Source: Bdellovibrionales bacterium
GTDB taxonomy: Bacteria; Bdellovibrionota; UBA1018
NCBI GenBank assembly: GCA_018266355.1
Contig: JAFEAP010000015.1
Location: 58,983 to 122,982 of the forward strand
DNA: 64,000 nucleotides
Direction: 5' to 3'
The notes beneath the pieces were generated by a model. That model did not search any database. It saw only the letters and a program-made list of their open reading frames with translations, and had not been told where the DNA came from. Position numbers and translations under genes: made by a program. Of this stretch, positions 8,599 through 17,583 are shown piece by piece. Every line of letters begins with the position of its first letter. The stretch's first letter is position 1.

Positions 8599-9491
8599 TC
8601 GACCAACAAGGAAAGATCGAGCGCGGTCACCGAGTGGGTCAGTCCGCCCAGCGAAAGCAGACCCACGCCCGGCATCGCGTACGCCGCGACGGTCGCCTCG
8701 GAAATCCCGCCCGAGCATTCGATGAGCGGGGCGTATTCGGCGGTCTTCACGATCGCGAGGGCTTTGCGCACGTCATCCGGCTCGAAGTTATCGAGGAGGA
8801 TCACCTCGGCGCGTTCGGCGAGCGCGGACTTCAGCTCGGCGGGATTCCGCACTTCGATTTCGATCTTGAGGCCGTGGGGCGCGACTTTGCGCGCGGCCGC
8901 GATCGCGAAACGGATGCCGCCGGCCGCGGCGATGTGGTTTTCCTTGATGAGCACTCCGCCGGCGAGATTCACCCGATGCGGATAACCTCCTCCGGCCATC
9001 ACCGCGGCGATCCCGACGTCGCGGTAATGCGGGAGGATTTTCCGCGTCGGAACGATCCGCGGCGGCTCCCCCGCGTAACGCTTCTTCTTCCACTCGGCCT
9101 CCACGCGGTCGACGAGTCCGCGCGTCCGAGTCGCGATGCCCGAGAGGTAGCCCGCGAGATTCAACGTCGGTCGCTCGAGGGCGAGGATCCCCGTCGCGTT
9201 CCCTTTCCACTCGACGACTTTCGTCCCGGCCTTGACCCGAGCGCCGTCGGCGACGAGCGCCTTCGCCGAAAACGGAAGGTCGATCGATTCCGAGACCGCC
9301 GAGGCCGCGCGCGCGAGCTCGGCGCCGTAGAAAACGCCGTCGGCCTTCGCCTTGATCGTCGCGCGCACTTTCCGTTCGCGCTTCAATCCGAGCGACGTCC
9401 AATCGAGGGTATAGCCATCTTCGCGCAGACCGCCGGAGAGGAGCTCTCGAAAGACCGGATAAAGGGAAGGAAGCGCCGAAGGAGTGGACAT
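8595..9491 (-). CDS. nadC: nicotinate-nucleotide pyrophosphorylase (quinolinate phosphoribosyltransferase)
   Basis: Converts quinolinate and PRPP to nicotinate mononucleotide in NAD synthesis. 298 aa, normal length. Typical motifs are ERPTLNLAGYLSGIATRTR, PTRKILPHYRD (usual TRKTxPGLR region), GGGYPHRVNLAGGVLIKENHI and IECSGGISEATVAAYA. The TRKILPHYRD variant is one residue pattern away from the commonest form. AGGAG and GGGA lie upstream of the ATG. It overlaps birA, so both are probably co-expressed. Confidence 0.94.
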   Translation of the reverse strand: MSTPSALPSLYPVFRELLSGGLREDGYTLDWTSLGLKRERKVRATIKAKADGVFYGAELARAASAVSESIDLPFSAKALVADGARVKAGTKVVEWKGNATGILALERPTLNLAGYLSGIATRTRGLVDRVEAEWKKKRYAGEPPRIVPTRKILPHYRDVGIAAVMAGGGYPHRVNLAGGVLIKENHIAAAGGIRFAIAAARKVAPHGLKIEIEVRNPAELKSALAERAEVILLDNFEPDDVRKALAIVKTAEYAPLIECSGGISEATVAAYAMPGVGLLSLGGLTHSVTALDLSLLVE

Positions 9492-9545
9492 GGTCCCACT
9501 TTTACTCCTATCGAACTCTATTACTCAATATGTTACTCAAAGGAT

Positions 9546-10274
9546 ATGAGTGCATCGCCCCGTTCTTTCGGCCGCGGAAACGCGGATATTCGGCCCCTGA
9601 GTTTCGAAGTCGGTTTCACGCGTTATGCGGAAGGCTCGGTCCTCGTCCGGGCGGGCCACACTCACGTACTTTGCACCGCCACGATCGAGGAATCCGTTCC
9701 CGCCTGGCTCAAGGGCAAGGGCCAAGGATGGATCACTTCCGAATACTCGATGCTCCCGCGCGCGACCCATACGCGCACGCGACGCGATCGCGAGAAAGTC
9801 TCCGGCCGCACCCAGGAAATCCAGCGCCTCATCGGCCGCGCGCTCCGCGGATGCGTCGATCTGAAGGCGCTCGGCGAGAGACAAGTCATCCTCGACTGCG
9901 ACGTGATCCAGGCCGACGGCGGAACCCGCGTGACTTCGATCACCGGCGCTTGCGTCGCCCTTCGCCTCGCGATCGGCAAACTCGCGAAGGAAGGAAAGGT
10001 CCCCCTTTCCGCGTTCACCGGAACGGTCGCCGCGATCTCGGTCGGAATGAAGAACGGAGAAGTCCTCGCCGACCTCGACTACGACGAGGATTCGTCGTGC
10101 GACGTCGACATGAACTTCGTCATGACCGACAAGAACGCGTTCGTCGAAATCCAAGGTACGGCCGAACACGCGGCCTTCACGCGCGAGCAGATGAACGCCA
10201 TGACCGACTCGGCGGTCGCCGCGCTCGCCAGGATCCGCGGACTCCAATCGGAAGTCATCGCGAAGCATGGCTGA
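9546..10274 (+). CDS. rph: ribonuclease PH
   Basis: Phosphorolytic 3'-5' exoribonuclease trimming tRNA 3' ends. 242 aa from ATG 9546, matching the family. Conserved motifs are GSVLVRAGHTHVLCTATIEESVP, GWITSEYSMLPRAT, R-rich REKVSGRTQEIQRLIGRALR, DCDVIQADGGTR and DLDYDEDSSCDVDMN. A much longer frame runs upstream, but that part is antisense to nadC. AAAGGA sits unusually close to the ATG. Divergent from nadC with a 54-nt spacer containing TTACTCAA twice. Confidence 0.95.
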   Translation: MSASPRSFGRGNADIRPLSFEVGFTRYAEGSVLVRAGHTHVLCTATIEESVPAWLKGKGQGWITSEYSMLPRATHTRTRRDREKVSGRTQEIQRLIGRALRGCVDLKALGERQVILDCDVIQADGGTRVTSITGACVALRLAIGKLAKEGKVPLSAFTGTVAAISVGMKNGEVLADLDYDEDSSCDVDMNFVMTDKNAFVEIQGTAEHAAFTREQMNAMTDSAVAALARIRGLQSEVIAKHG

Positions 10275-10296
10275 ATCGGAACGCGGCTAGGAGCCC

Positions 10297-10923
10297 ATGG
10301 ATAGGCGTCGGATCACCACCATCGCCTCTCTCCTTCTCCTCGCCGGATGCGTCCGGCTCTCGAGCTGCGTCGCGCGGTTGACCGGCGACGGATGGGCGAT
10401 CGACCGGATCGAGGAACGCTGGAACGCGGAAGACGCGAAAGAAGACCGGATCGAGTTCGTGAACGGAAAAATCTGGGAAAACCTCGGCATGCAGGTCGAG
10501 AAAGTCGCCGAAATCCGCGGCACCGGAGAAACGCGAGCGCTCGCTTTCCGCGCTCTAAGCTGCGTCGAGTGCGAGCCGGATCTCCTCCTCACGATCCGCT
10601 CGACCGAAAACGAGAAAGTCGTCACGGAGTCGTTCCCGGGAAGAATGAACGAGGTCGACGGAAAGAGCGGCGTCGGATCGGCGAAGCCGTTCGCGGAGAT
10701 CCACGCCTACGTCGGGAAGTGCCGCGAAGGCGATCCCGCCGAATTGATCGTCGTCGATTCTCTCGCGCTCGCCGCCGGCCGGGCGAACCGGAAAGTGATC
10801 TCGTCGACGGCGACGGGACTGGAAGTCGTCCGGACGGAACACGGAATCGCGGAACTCCTCGCCTTCAAACCGCCCTACGGGTGCCGCGAGATCAAGGGCG
10901 TCGATCGGGACGTGGAATATTGA
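10297..10923 (+). CDS. hypothetical lipoprotein
   Basis: 208 aa with a short signal and lipobox LLLLAGC (Cys near residue 18), so probably lipidated. The mature part has further cysteines (SSC, SCVEC, KC, GC), suggesting disulfides. No known domain is recognised. It starts 22 nt after rph and probably shares its transcript. Confidence 0.75.
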   Translation: MDRRRITTIASLLLLAGCVRLSSCVARLTGDGWAIDRIEERWNAEDAKEDRIEFVNGKIWENLGMQVEKVAEIRGTGETRALAFRALSCVECEPDLLLTIRSTENEKVVTESFPGRMNEVDGKSGVGSAKPFAEIHAYVGKCREGDPAELIVVDSLALAAGRANRKVISSTATGLEVVRTEHGIAELLAFKPPYGCREIKGVDRDVEY

Positions 10924-10952
10924 CTCCACGCCGTCCGGCGCGGTGAATGAAC

Positions 10953-10992
10953 GAAGGCCCGAAACCGCTCGGGATGAGCGCCTCGGGCCTTC
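10953..10992. terminator. extended hairpin between convergent genes
   Basis: Arms GAAGGCCCGA (10953-10962) and TCGGGCCTTC (10983-10992) pair perfectly, with an inner CGCTC/GAGCG stem. It lies between the ends of the lipoprotein gene (+) and the 76-aa gene (-). Neither strand has a clear T run, so termination is likely but not certain. Confidence 0.6.
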
Positions 10993-11044
10993 GGAGGTGG
11001 TGGTGGGTACAGCGCTTTAGCCTAAGTCCGTTCCCAGGAACGGA

Positions 11045-11275
11045 TCAGGCAGCTTTTTGAGCGCTCACGCGGCGTTTGAACGCCTCGTAGTGCTCGAACT
11101 TTTTCTCGTAGTCGGAGACGGGCTTGCCGTCCTTCTTGATCAATCCGAATTTAAATTGTTCGTAGTGTTCGGCGCAAAAACCGAAGCGGTGGTCGGAGGT
11201 CTTGCAACCTTCCGCGCCACAGTAGGTTTTGCCGGCCGTAGGTGCCTGAGTTTGAGCTTCCACTTTCTTCGCCAT
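11045..11275 (-). CDS. small Cys-containing conserved protein
   Basis: 76 aa, no signal peptide. After a Lys/Thr/Gln-rich N-terminus comes YCGAEGC, then FCAEHYEQFKFGLIKKDGK and a charged helix. The C-x4-C-x9-C-x2-H spacing could bind a metal (zinc-finger-like), and the distinct sequence suggests a conserved family. AAGGGG lies about 12 nt before the ATG. Function unknown. Confidence 0.75.
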   Translation of the reverse strand: MAKKVEAQTQAPTAGKTYCGAEGCKTSDHRFGFCAEHYEQFKFGLIKKDGKPVSDYEKKFEHYEAFKRRVSAQKAA

Positions 11276-11388
11276 GATTCCGTGTACCCCTTTTCATAAA
11301 GCGTTTCGGTGGGGCCTTCGGAATACCTGAGTTTCTTAATAAAGTATTCGGGTGAGATCTTTATAACTACTTAAAATTACTAAATATT

Positions 11389-11413
11389 AAATCGGCAACC
11401 GTGCCGATTTTTT
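11389..11413. terminator. perfect 9-bp hairpin with T tract, possibly bidirectional
   Basis: AAATCGGCA (11389-11397) pairs with TGCCGATTT (11402-11410) around an ACCG loop, and six T's close the + strand (11408-11413). On the minus strand it is followed by TTTAATATTT. It sits between two minus-strand genes, so a + strand use would imply an unannotated transcript. Confidence 0.6.
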
Positions 11414-11462
11414 GACGATGTAAAGAAACCGCCCGCGCGACCTCGAGAGGCGGCGCGGGCGG
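11414..11462 (-). terminator. terminator of the 11494-11865 gene
   Basis: CCGCCCGCGC (11429-11438) pairs with GCGCGGGCGG (11453-11462). On the minus strand the stem is followed by TTTCTTT, 32 nt past the stop of the secreted-protein gene. Confidence 0.7.
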
Positions 11463-11493
11463 AATCGTTCCGACGGGGACGTCGGGGAAGGCG

Positions 11494-11865
11494 TTAGCGG
11501 GCCGGATGCGGCCGATAGAGTTCGTCGCAGGACGGGAGGTTCTTCAACCAGTTCGTCGCGAGCTCGACGTTCTCGTAGAATCCGCCGGCTTCGCGTTTTT
11601 CTTGGATGATCGTATTTCCCATCAAAGAGACGCGAAAAGTGAGGGTTTCCGGATCGACATCGACGTCGTCGAGCACGGTGATGCGAAACGGGATCGTGCG
11701 GGCATCGACCTTATCTTCATCGACGAGCACGAATTTCTTTCCGAGGAGCTTTTGGACCGCGGGATCGTAGCCCGAGTCGAAGATCGCGCGGCAGTCGTAT
11801 GCGAAAGCGCTGGACGAAAGCGCGAGGGCGGAAAGCACGGTGAAGACCGATAGCGTGTGTTTCAT
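11494..11865 (-). CDS. small secreted protein, unknown function
   Basis: 123 aa with a clear Sec signal peptide (SALALSSSAFA-Y). Two cysteines in the mature part (near both ends) may form a disulfide. The remainder is acidic and beta-rich (ITVLDDVDVDPETLTFRVSL). No domain recognised. Stands alone, with its own terminator. Confidence 0.75.
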   Translation of the reverse strand: MKHTLSVFTVLSALALSSSAFAYDCRAIFDSGYDPAVQKLLGKKFVLVDEDKVDARTIPFRITVLDDVDVDPETLTFRVSLMGNTIIQEKREAGGFYENVELATNWLKNLPSCDELYRPHPAR

Positions 11866-11942
11866 GGGGACGGAACGTAGCGAATTTCGCTCGGCGCGTC
11901 AATCCGTGCGTTTGGGTTTTATCCGCCTGTTTTTAAAGGACT

Positions 11943-12959
11943 TTACTCCGAGAGCCGCGCGCGGAGGTAAGCTTCCGTTCCGCCGAGCGGCCGAAAACCG
12001 AGGTCCCGCCGGGCCGCTTCGACGTTTAAACTCCGACTATAGAGGAGCGCGCAGAGGGCCTGGACGGTCACCGCCGGCTCCGCGCCGCCTCGGAAGTTCC
12101 GATAGAACCACTCGACCGCGCCCGCGAAGCCGAGCGCGATCCGGGGCCGGAGTTTCCGTGGCCGCGCCTCGACGCCGCGGACCGCGTGGATGATGCGGAG
12201 GATTTCCGGTATCGTGATCGGCTCGCCGTTCGAAATGTTGTACGCGCGCCCGCGAACGCCGTCGGGCGCCGTGAAGGCCGAGCGGATCACCGCAAGCACG
12301 TTCTCGATCGGCGTGAGATCGGTCTCCGCGTCCCCCTCCGGAAGCACCGGAATCATCTTCCGATCGGCGAGGCGAAGAAGCCGCGGAAGGACGGTCGTGT
12401 CGCCGGGACCGATGATGTTCAGGGGTCGAAGTTTGATCGCCCAAAGCCCCCGCTCGATCCGACGATCGAGCGCGACTTCGGAAAGCCACTTCGTCTCGCC
12501 GTACCCGCTGATTTTTTTCGGCGGCAGCGGAGCGTCTTCGCGCAGGTTCCGGCGGTGGAACCTCGCCGTGTAGATGCTCGGCGTGGAAATATGGATGAAC
12601 CGCTCGACGGGTCTCCCTCCGCGCGCGGCCAGCGCGGCGTCGGCGAGGATCTCGGTCGCCTCGACGTTCGCGCGGTAGAACGCTTCGTAGGTTCCCCACG
12701 GACTCGAGAGCGCGGCGCAGTGGACGACCACGTCGACGTCCGCGACCATCTTCGCGACCGCCGCACGATCAAGGAGATCCCCGGGCGCGGGTACGAGACC
12801 GTCCGCCGCGAGTTTCCGTAAAAGCTCCGGGTTCCTTCCTTGGGCGCGTACTTCGGCACCGCGCGCCCTCAAATCGCGCGCGGCCGCGCCGCCGAGGAAA
12901 CCGGTCGCACCGGTGACGAGAACCCGCTTGCCCTTGAATTCGGAAGTCCCGGAGGTCAT
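11943..12959 (-). CDS. NAD(P)-dependent epimerase/dehydratase, extended SDR family
   Basis: 338 aa Rossmann enzyme of the extended short-chain dehydrogenase family. N-terminal nucleotide motif TGATGFLG near residue 17, VVHCAA, then ISTPSIY and the catalytic YGETK (Tyr-x3-Lys), followed by LRPLNIIGPGD. NISNGEPITIPE matches the substrate-binding half of 3-beta-HSD/sugar-epimerase-like members. Substrate unknown. Its ATG is 7 nt past the RNase J stop, so it is the last gene of udk-rnj-SDR. Confidence 0.88.
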   Translation of the reverse strand: MTSGTSEFKGKRVLVTGATGFLGGAAARDLRARGAEVRAQGRNPELLRKLAADGLVPAPGDLLDRAAVAKMVADVDVVVHCAALSSPWGTYEAFYRANVEATEILADAALAARGGRPVERFIHISTPSIYTARFHRRNLREDAPLPPKKISGYGETKWLSEVALDRRIERGLWAIKLRPLNIIGPGDTTVLPRLLRLADRKMIPVLPEGDAETDLTPIENVLAVIRSAFTAPDGVRGRAYNISNGEPITIPEILRIIHAVRGVEARPRKLRPRIALGFAGAVEWFYRNFRGGAEPAVTVQALCALLYSRSLNVEAARRDLGFRPLGGTEAYLRARLSE

Positions 12960-12966
12960 TCCCCGA

Positions 12967-14691
12967 TTAAAGATCGAGGATGAACGGAATCACAACCGGC
13001 TTTTTACCGACGATCGAATGCACCATCCGGCGCACTTCGACGCGGATCGTCTCCGCGAGATCCGGATCGGCGGCGCCGTGTTTATCCATGTACCGCTTCG
13101 ATTCGCGGACGAGGCGAAGCGCGAGCTCGCGCGACTTTTCGATCACGGTCGCTTCGAGCTCCGGCGTCGCGATTCCGCGGGTGATCACCTCGGGCCCGGC
13201 GACGACGTTACCTGTGTCCGGATCGCGGGTCATCAGCACGAAAACCCCGCCGGTTTCGGCGAGCTTCCGTCGATCCTTCAGGATCTCCTTCGTGATCTCG
13301 TTCATCACCGCGCCGTCGATGAACGTGCGCGGCTCCTCTTCCATCTCGTGGACGATCTCGAAGTGGTCCTTCCCGATCGAAAGCACGTCGCCGTTCGTCG
13401 CGACGAGGATCCGGTCTTCGTTCATCCCCGTCTCCTCGGCGACCTTCGCGTGGTGGACGAGGTGGCGGTATTCGCCGTGGATCGGCAGGAAGAAACGCGG
13501 TTTCGTCCACTCGATCATCTGCTTCAATTCGGGGCGGGTCGCGTGGCCGGAAACGTGGATCTTGTGGGTGGCCTCGTAAAGAACCTCGGCGCCCTGCTTG
13601 AAGAGATTATTGATCATGCGGCCGACGTTCTTCTCGTTTCCCGGGATCTGGCGGGAGCTCATCAGCACGCGGTCCCCCTCGCGAAGGTCGAGCAGCGAGT
13701 GTTCGCCCGCGGCGATCCGGAAGAGCGCCGAGCGATACTCGCCCTGCGTGCCGGTGGTGAGAATGAGCACGTCCTTCCGGTCGTGGGCCTCGACGTCGTC
13801 GAGCGTGATCAGCTGGCCGGCGGAATCCTTGATGTAACCCGCCTCGACGGCGAGCTCGAAATTCTTCTCCATGCTCCGCCCGCAGAGCGCGATCTTCTTC
13901 CCCTGCTTGTGGGCGAGGTCGAAGACTTGGGCCATCCGCGCGACGTTCGACGAGAACATCGCGACGAAGGTGAGCCCTTCGGCGGCGGCGAAAAGATGGT
14001 CGAAGGAATGGTAGACTTCCGCGTCCGAATGGGAATGCGAGTGGCGTTCGACGTTCGTCGAGTCGGAGAGGAGCAGGAGGACGCCGTCCTCGCCCGCTTG
14101 CTTGAACACGTTTTCGTCGAGCCGCTGGCCGAAGAACGGCGTCGGATCGATCTTGAAGTCGCCGGTGTGGACGATCTTCCCGAGCGGGGTGTCGATGATG
14201 AGTGCGGCGGCGTCGACGATCGAGTGGTTCACCGAAGTCGTGCGGATCGCGAAGTCCTTCGTGCGGAACGTCTCGCCCATCTTGAACGTGCGGATTTCCG
14301 CGGCCTGGAGCAGGCCGAATTCGGTGAGTTTCTCGCGCAGCATAAGCGAGGTGAAGGTCGACGCGTAGAGCGGGGCGCGGATGCCGTGCTTCAGCAAATA
14401 GGGCACCGACCCGATGTGATCTTCGTGGCCGTGGGTCAGGATCACGGCTTTCACCTTGTCGGCGCGGGCCTGGAGGTAGGAAAAATCCGGGATCACGTAC
14501 TCGATGCCGAAATGATCGAGATCGCTGAACATCACGCCACAATCGAGGACGATGATCTCCTCCGGCGATTCGATGATCAGGCAGTTCATCCCGATCTCGC
14601 CGAGGCCCCCGAGCGGAAGGATGCGAAGCGTGCCCGATTCGACGGGCAGCGAATCGAGGGCGGCAAGGGACGAGGCGACGGAATCGCTCAC
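12967..14691 (-). CDS. rnj: ribonuclease J-type metallo-beta-lactamase RNase
   Basis: Exo/endoribonuclease of the RNase J family, acting in RNA turnover and processing. 574 aa from the GTG at 14691, which overlaps the udk stop as GTGA. The family length is about 555. LGGLGEIGMNCL opens the protein. The zinc motif H87-x-H89-x-D91-H92 (LTHGHEDHIG), NHSIVDAA, HTGDFKID and SDSTNVER follow, then beta-CASP motifs IPGNEKNV, HVSGHA and PIHGEYRHL. The frame stays open upstream, but that stretch is antisense to udk coding and is not conserved. Confidence 0.93.
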   Translation of the reverse strand: MSDSVASSLAALDSLPVESGTLRILPLGGLGEIGMNCLIIESPEEIIVLDCGVMFSDLDHFGIEYVIPDFSYLQARADKVKAVILTHGHEDHIGSVPYLLKHGIRAPLYASTFTSLMLREKLTEFGLLQAAEIRTFKMGETFRTKDFAIRTTSVNHSIVDAAALIIDTPLGKIVHTGDFKIDPTPFFGQRLDENVFKQAGEDGVLLLLSDSTNVERHSHSHSDAEVYHSFDHLFAAAEGLTFVAMFSSNVARMAQVFDLAHKQGKKIALCGRSMEKNFELAVEAGYIKDSAGQLITLDDVEAHDRKDVLILTTGTQGEYRSALFRIAAGEHSLLDLREGDRVLMSSRQIPGNEKNVGRMINNLFKQGAEVLYEATHKIHVSGHATRPELKQMIEWTKPRFFLPIHGEYRHLVHHAKVAEETGMNEDRILVATNGDVLSIGKDHFEIVHEMEEEPRTFIDGAVMNEITKEILKDRRKLAETGGVFVLMTRDPDTGNVVAGPEVITRGIATPELEATVIEKSRELALRLVRESKRYMDKHGAADPDLAETIRVEVRRMVHSIVGKKPVVIPFILDL

Positions 14692-15293
14692 TTCAGGAGC
14701 TCCCGCACGCGCGCGGCGACCACATCCGCGGCGACGTCGCTTTCCTCGCCGACGACGAGGTCGGCGTATTTCCGGGTCGGCTCGAGGTAGAGTTGGTGCA
14801 TCGGCCGGACAGTGTCGTAGTAGCGGCGGATGATTTCGTCGTGCGTCCGTCCGCGATCTCGGACGTCGCGGTGGAGACGGCGGATGAAACGGATGTCGGC
14901 CTCGACGTTCAGGTAGATCTTCACGTCGAAAAGATCGCGAAGCGCCTCGTCCCACAGGGTGAAGATCCCCTCGAGGATCACGACCTTCACCGGGCCGCCG
15001 ACCGCGTGGGTATCCGAAGTTCGACGGCTCGTCTTATAATCGTAGACCGGGACCGCGACCTCGTTCCCCTGCTTCAGCCGCGAAAGGTGATCGCGAAGCA
15101 GCGGCCAATCGAACGCTTCCGGATGGTCGAAGTTCGCCTCCCCGTGCACGCGTAGGCTCGGCGAAGGAGCCGAAAGGTAGTACGAATCCTGGGAGAGGAG
15201 AACCACGTCGGGATGGTTCACGCGTTGGATGATTTTCTTCGAAAAGGTGGTCTTTCCCGAGCCGGATCCGCCGGCGATCCCGATCAAATACAT
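14688..15293 (-). CDS. udk: uridine kinase
   Basis: Phosphorylates uridine and cytidine to UMP and CMP in pyrimidine salvage. 201 aa from ATG 15293, family length. P-loop GIAGGSGSGKTT begins at residue 4. QDSYYL, NFDHPEAFDWPLL, VPVYDYKTSRR, ILEGIFTLWDEALRDLFD and RRLHRDVRDRGRT are all characteristic. AGGGG precedes the ATG. A longer frame upstream has no conserved sequence. First gene of udk-rnj-SDR. Confidence 0.94.
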   Translation of the reverse strand: MYLIGIAGGSGSGKTTFSKKIIQRVNHPDVVLLSQDSYYLSAPSPSLRVHGEANFDHPEAFDWPLLRDHLSRLKQGNEVAVPVYDYKTSRRTSDTHAVGGPVKVVILEGIFTLWDEALRDLFDVKIYLNVEADIRFIRRLHRDVRDRGRTHDEIIRRYYDTVRPMHQLYLEPTRKYADLVVGEESDVAADVVAARVRELLK

Positions 15294-15341
15294 GGTGCCC
15301 CTACCTATCAAGGATCGACTCGGTCTGGCGACCAAAATGGA

Positions 15342-15403
15342 GAAGAGGCGACGCCCCATCTTGGGGAATCGCCTCTTCGCTGTACCCAATTCGAGAATTG
15401 GGG
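15342..15403. other. two adjacent intergenic hairpins upstream of udk
   Basis: GAAGAGGCGA (15342-15351) pairs with TCGCCTCTTC (15369-15378), with an inner CCCC/GGGG stem. CCCAATTC (15386-15393) pairs with GAATTGGG (15396-15403). There is no T run after either on either strand. They lie just upstream of udk and could be leader structures or an attenuator. Confidence 0.45.
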
Positions 15404-15486
15404 GGAAATTCACGGCAGCGCGAGGTTCGCGCACGGCCCGACGAAATTTTTCGGTTGGGCGGGTGATAACGCGCCGTTAGGCACCG

Positions 15487-15536
15487 CGCAACGGGAAAAT
15501 GCCGCGGCGAACAAATTGGCGTCGCGCCGGCATTTT
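15487..15536 (-). terminator. terminator of the transglycosylase gene
   Basis: AAAATGCCG (15496-15504) pairs with CGGCATTTT (15528-15536). Read on the minus strand the stem ends in TTTTCCCGTT, starting 10 nt past the stop of the MltD-like gene. Confidence 0.7.
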
Positions 15537-15546
15537 GCTTTAATAA

Positions 15547-16776
15547 TCAGTATTTATAAAGGTTCGGGATCTTCGCGAATCCGGCGAGGAAGACCCGCGT
15601 GGCCGAGGCGAGGTTCTCGTCCGTCCCGCTGCCCGAATTCGGGAGTCGGAGGCGATAACCCTTCGGGATTTTTCGCTTCGAAGCGATCGCGAGATCGGTG
15701 AGTCCCGGATTCAGTACGATCACTTCTTTCCGCTTCAACCGCATGAACGAAACGAGATCCTTCATCCGAATCGGCGCCGGCAGCTGCACTTCGTAGAACC
15801 GGTGCGTGCGGTAACGATCGACGGGCACTCCGAAATATTTCTCCGGATTGCGCTCCACTTCGAGCGCGGCGAGCAGGCAAGCGAAGAAGTTCGAACTCGC
15901 GAAACCGAAACCGCGAACGCGGTTCCGAAGAATGATCTCCTCGAGGTCGCGCGTGCCGAGGCGATTCGTCGCGCGCAGGAGGCTCGATCGCCCGTGATTG
16001 TAAGCCGTCACCGCGAGCGGCCAGTTCCCGAGCGTTTCGTAATTGATCTTGAGCAGCTGCGCGGCGGCTTCCGTCGCGCGCAGCGGATCGTTCCGCTCGT
16101 CGACGGCGTCGTTGATCATCATGAAATCCCCGCCGGTCGTCTTCATGAACTGCCAGATCCCGCTCGCGCCGACTTTCGATCGCGCGCGCGTGTTGAAGCT
16201 CGATTCGACGAAGGGAAGCCGGGTGAGTTCGAACGGCATGGCCCGCTTGATGAAAATTTCTTCCATGAACGGGAGGTACTCGCCCGACATCCGGTAGCCT
16301 TCGATGAACCGATCCTTCTGCCCGAGTTGGAAGCGGATCCGCTTATAGTGGGCGGCGTTCAGGAATTTCGCGGGATCGTCGATCCCGTGGAAAAGCTCGG
16401 CGACACGCTTCGATTCGGCGTCCCACCCCGTGCCCCCTTCGCGGTGGAGGCGCAGGAGGATGTTCTTGAAGCGTTCCTTCTCGCGTTTCACCACCCGGCT
16501 CCGCCGCTCGTGGAATTTCGCGAAGTCGTATTCCCCGTAGACGACCGTCGGATATTTCGAGTCGTGGATCACGCCCTCGTGCGAAGTATATTTCCCGTAG
16601 ACCTTTACCCAGAAATCGACTTCCTCGCGAAGGACCCCACCGGGAGGAAGGGAAAACTCCGGCGCGAGATCCTTCGGCGCGGCCGGCGCCGTCATCGCGA
16701 AACCGAAAACTAGCACGACCGCCGCGCCGAAGCGCGTGGTCCAACCGAGTCCGATCTTTCCGCCGAAGGATTTCAT
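15547..16776 (-). CDS. MltD-like membrane-associated lytic transglycosylase
   Basis: Cleaves peptidoglycan glycan strands in the periplasm. 409 aa with an N-terminal signal/membrane segment (residues ~15-32). The SLT domain lies around residues 175-300, with the catalytic Glu in LTRLPFVESSFN, then SKVGASGIWQFM, AAAQLLKINYETLGNWPLAVTAYNHG. A C-terminal ~50-residue stretch (LVSFMRLKRKEVIVLNPGL...YRLRLP) resembles one degenerate LysM-like module rather than the several of E. coli MltD. Divergent from rsmE. Confidence 0.88.
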   Translation of the reverse strand: MKSFGGKIGLGWTTRFGAAVVLVFGFAMTAPAAPKDLAPEFSLPPGGVLREEVDFWVKVYGKYTSHEGVIHDSKYPTVVYGEYDFAKFHERRSRVVKREKERFKNILLRLHREGGTGWDAESKRVAELFHGIDDPAKFLNAAHYKRIRFQLGQKDRFIEGYRMSGEYLPFMEEIFIKRAMPFELTRLPFVESSFNTRARSKVGASGIWQFMKTTGGDFMMINDAVDERNDPLRATEAAAQLLKINYETLGNWPLAVTAYNHGRSSLLRATNRLGTRDLEEIILRNRVRGFGFASSNFFACLLAALEVERNPEKYFGVPVDRYRTHRFYEVQLPAPIRMKDLVSFMRLKRKEVIVLNPGLTDLAIASKRKIPKGYRLRLPNSGSGTDENLASATRVFLAGFAKIPNLYKY

Positions 16777-16830
16777 CCGTGAAGTCTAATTCTATGCCCA
16801 ACCGGGGGCTTTCGGAAGTAAAGTAAGTCC

Positions 16831-17574
16831 ATGAAGCGCGTCCTCGTCGAGAAACTTCCCTCCCCCGACCGGCCGACTCCCCTTCCCGATGACGAAGCCC
16901 ATCACCTCGTCCAGGTCCTCCGCGTCCGCAACGGCGAACGCGTCGAAGCCCTCGACGGCAAAGGCGGGAAAATGGCGGTCGAAATCGAATTTCTCGGGAA
17001 AGGCGCGGCCCAGATCCACGCCCGCGGCGAAGTCACGCGCGATCCCCGTCTCGCCGCGCTCCCGATCCTCCTCGAAATGGCCGTGCTGAAGGGCGACGCG
17101 ATGGAGTGGACCGTCGAAAAGGCGGTCGAGCTCGGCGTGAAGGTCTTCGTCCCCGTCCTCTGTGCGCACGCCGTCGTCCAAGTCGACCGCAAGGGCCCGA
17201 AATTCTATCAAGAACGCTGGCAGAAAATCGCCGATCAAGCCTTGAAGCAATGCGGACGCCTCGAACGCATGGAAGTCCGCGAGCCGATCGAGCTCGCCGT
17301 CCTCCTCGCCGAAAAACGCGCGCTGCGGATCTGGGCCGACGAAGCGACCCGCGCCGAATCCCCGCACGTCTTCGAAACGCTCTCGAAAGTCGAGGCGAAG
17401 GACCGCGTCCGCGGCGTCGCGATCCTAATCGGACCCGAAGGCGGGTGGAGCGAAACCGAACGCGCGCTCCTCGCGCGAAGCGACTGTGCATCGACGAGTC
17501 TCGGCCCTTGGGTTTATCGCGCCGAAACGGCCGCGCTTTTTGCCACTAGCCTGGTCGCGGCCTCTATGCGATAA
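16831..17574 (+). CDS. rsmE: 16S rRNA (uracil(1498)-N3)-methyltransferase
   Basis: SPOUT-class methyltransferase for m3U1498 of 16S rRNA. 247 aa, normal length. N-terminal PUA-like domain ([17 protein letters not shown]), then [23 protein letters not shown]. The SAM-binding knot has [13 protein letters not shown] and [14 protein letters not shown], the usual form being SLGxxILRxETA. First of three overlapping or adjacent + genes (rsmE, RDD, hldE2). Confidence 0.93.
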   Translation: MKRVLVEKLPSPDRPTPLPDDEAHHLVQVLRVRNGERVEALDGKGGKMAVEIEFLGKGAAQIHARGEVTRDPRLAALPILLEMAVLKGDAMEWTVEKAVELGVKVFVPVLCAHAVVQVDRKGPKFYQERWQKIADQALKQCGRLERMEVREPIELAVLLAEKRALRIWADEATRAESPHVFETLSKVEAKDRVRGVAILIGPEGGWSETERALLARSDCASTSLGPWVYRAETAALFATSLVAASMR

Positions 17575-17583
17575 ACGGAGCGA

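Noticed and set aside
8634..9545. Long N-terminal extension of RNase PH
   Set aside because: It is antisense to nadC with no conserved sequence. The true start is ATG 9546.
12967..14955. 662-aa RNase J frame starting at 14955
   Set aside because: The upstream 88 residues are Arg/Pro-rich and antisense to udk. The GTG at 14691 gives family length and a GTGA overlap.
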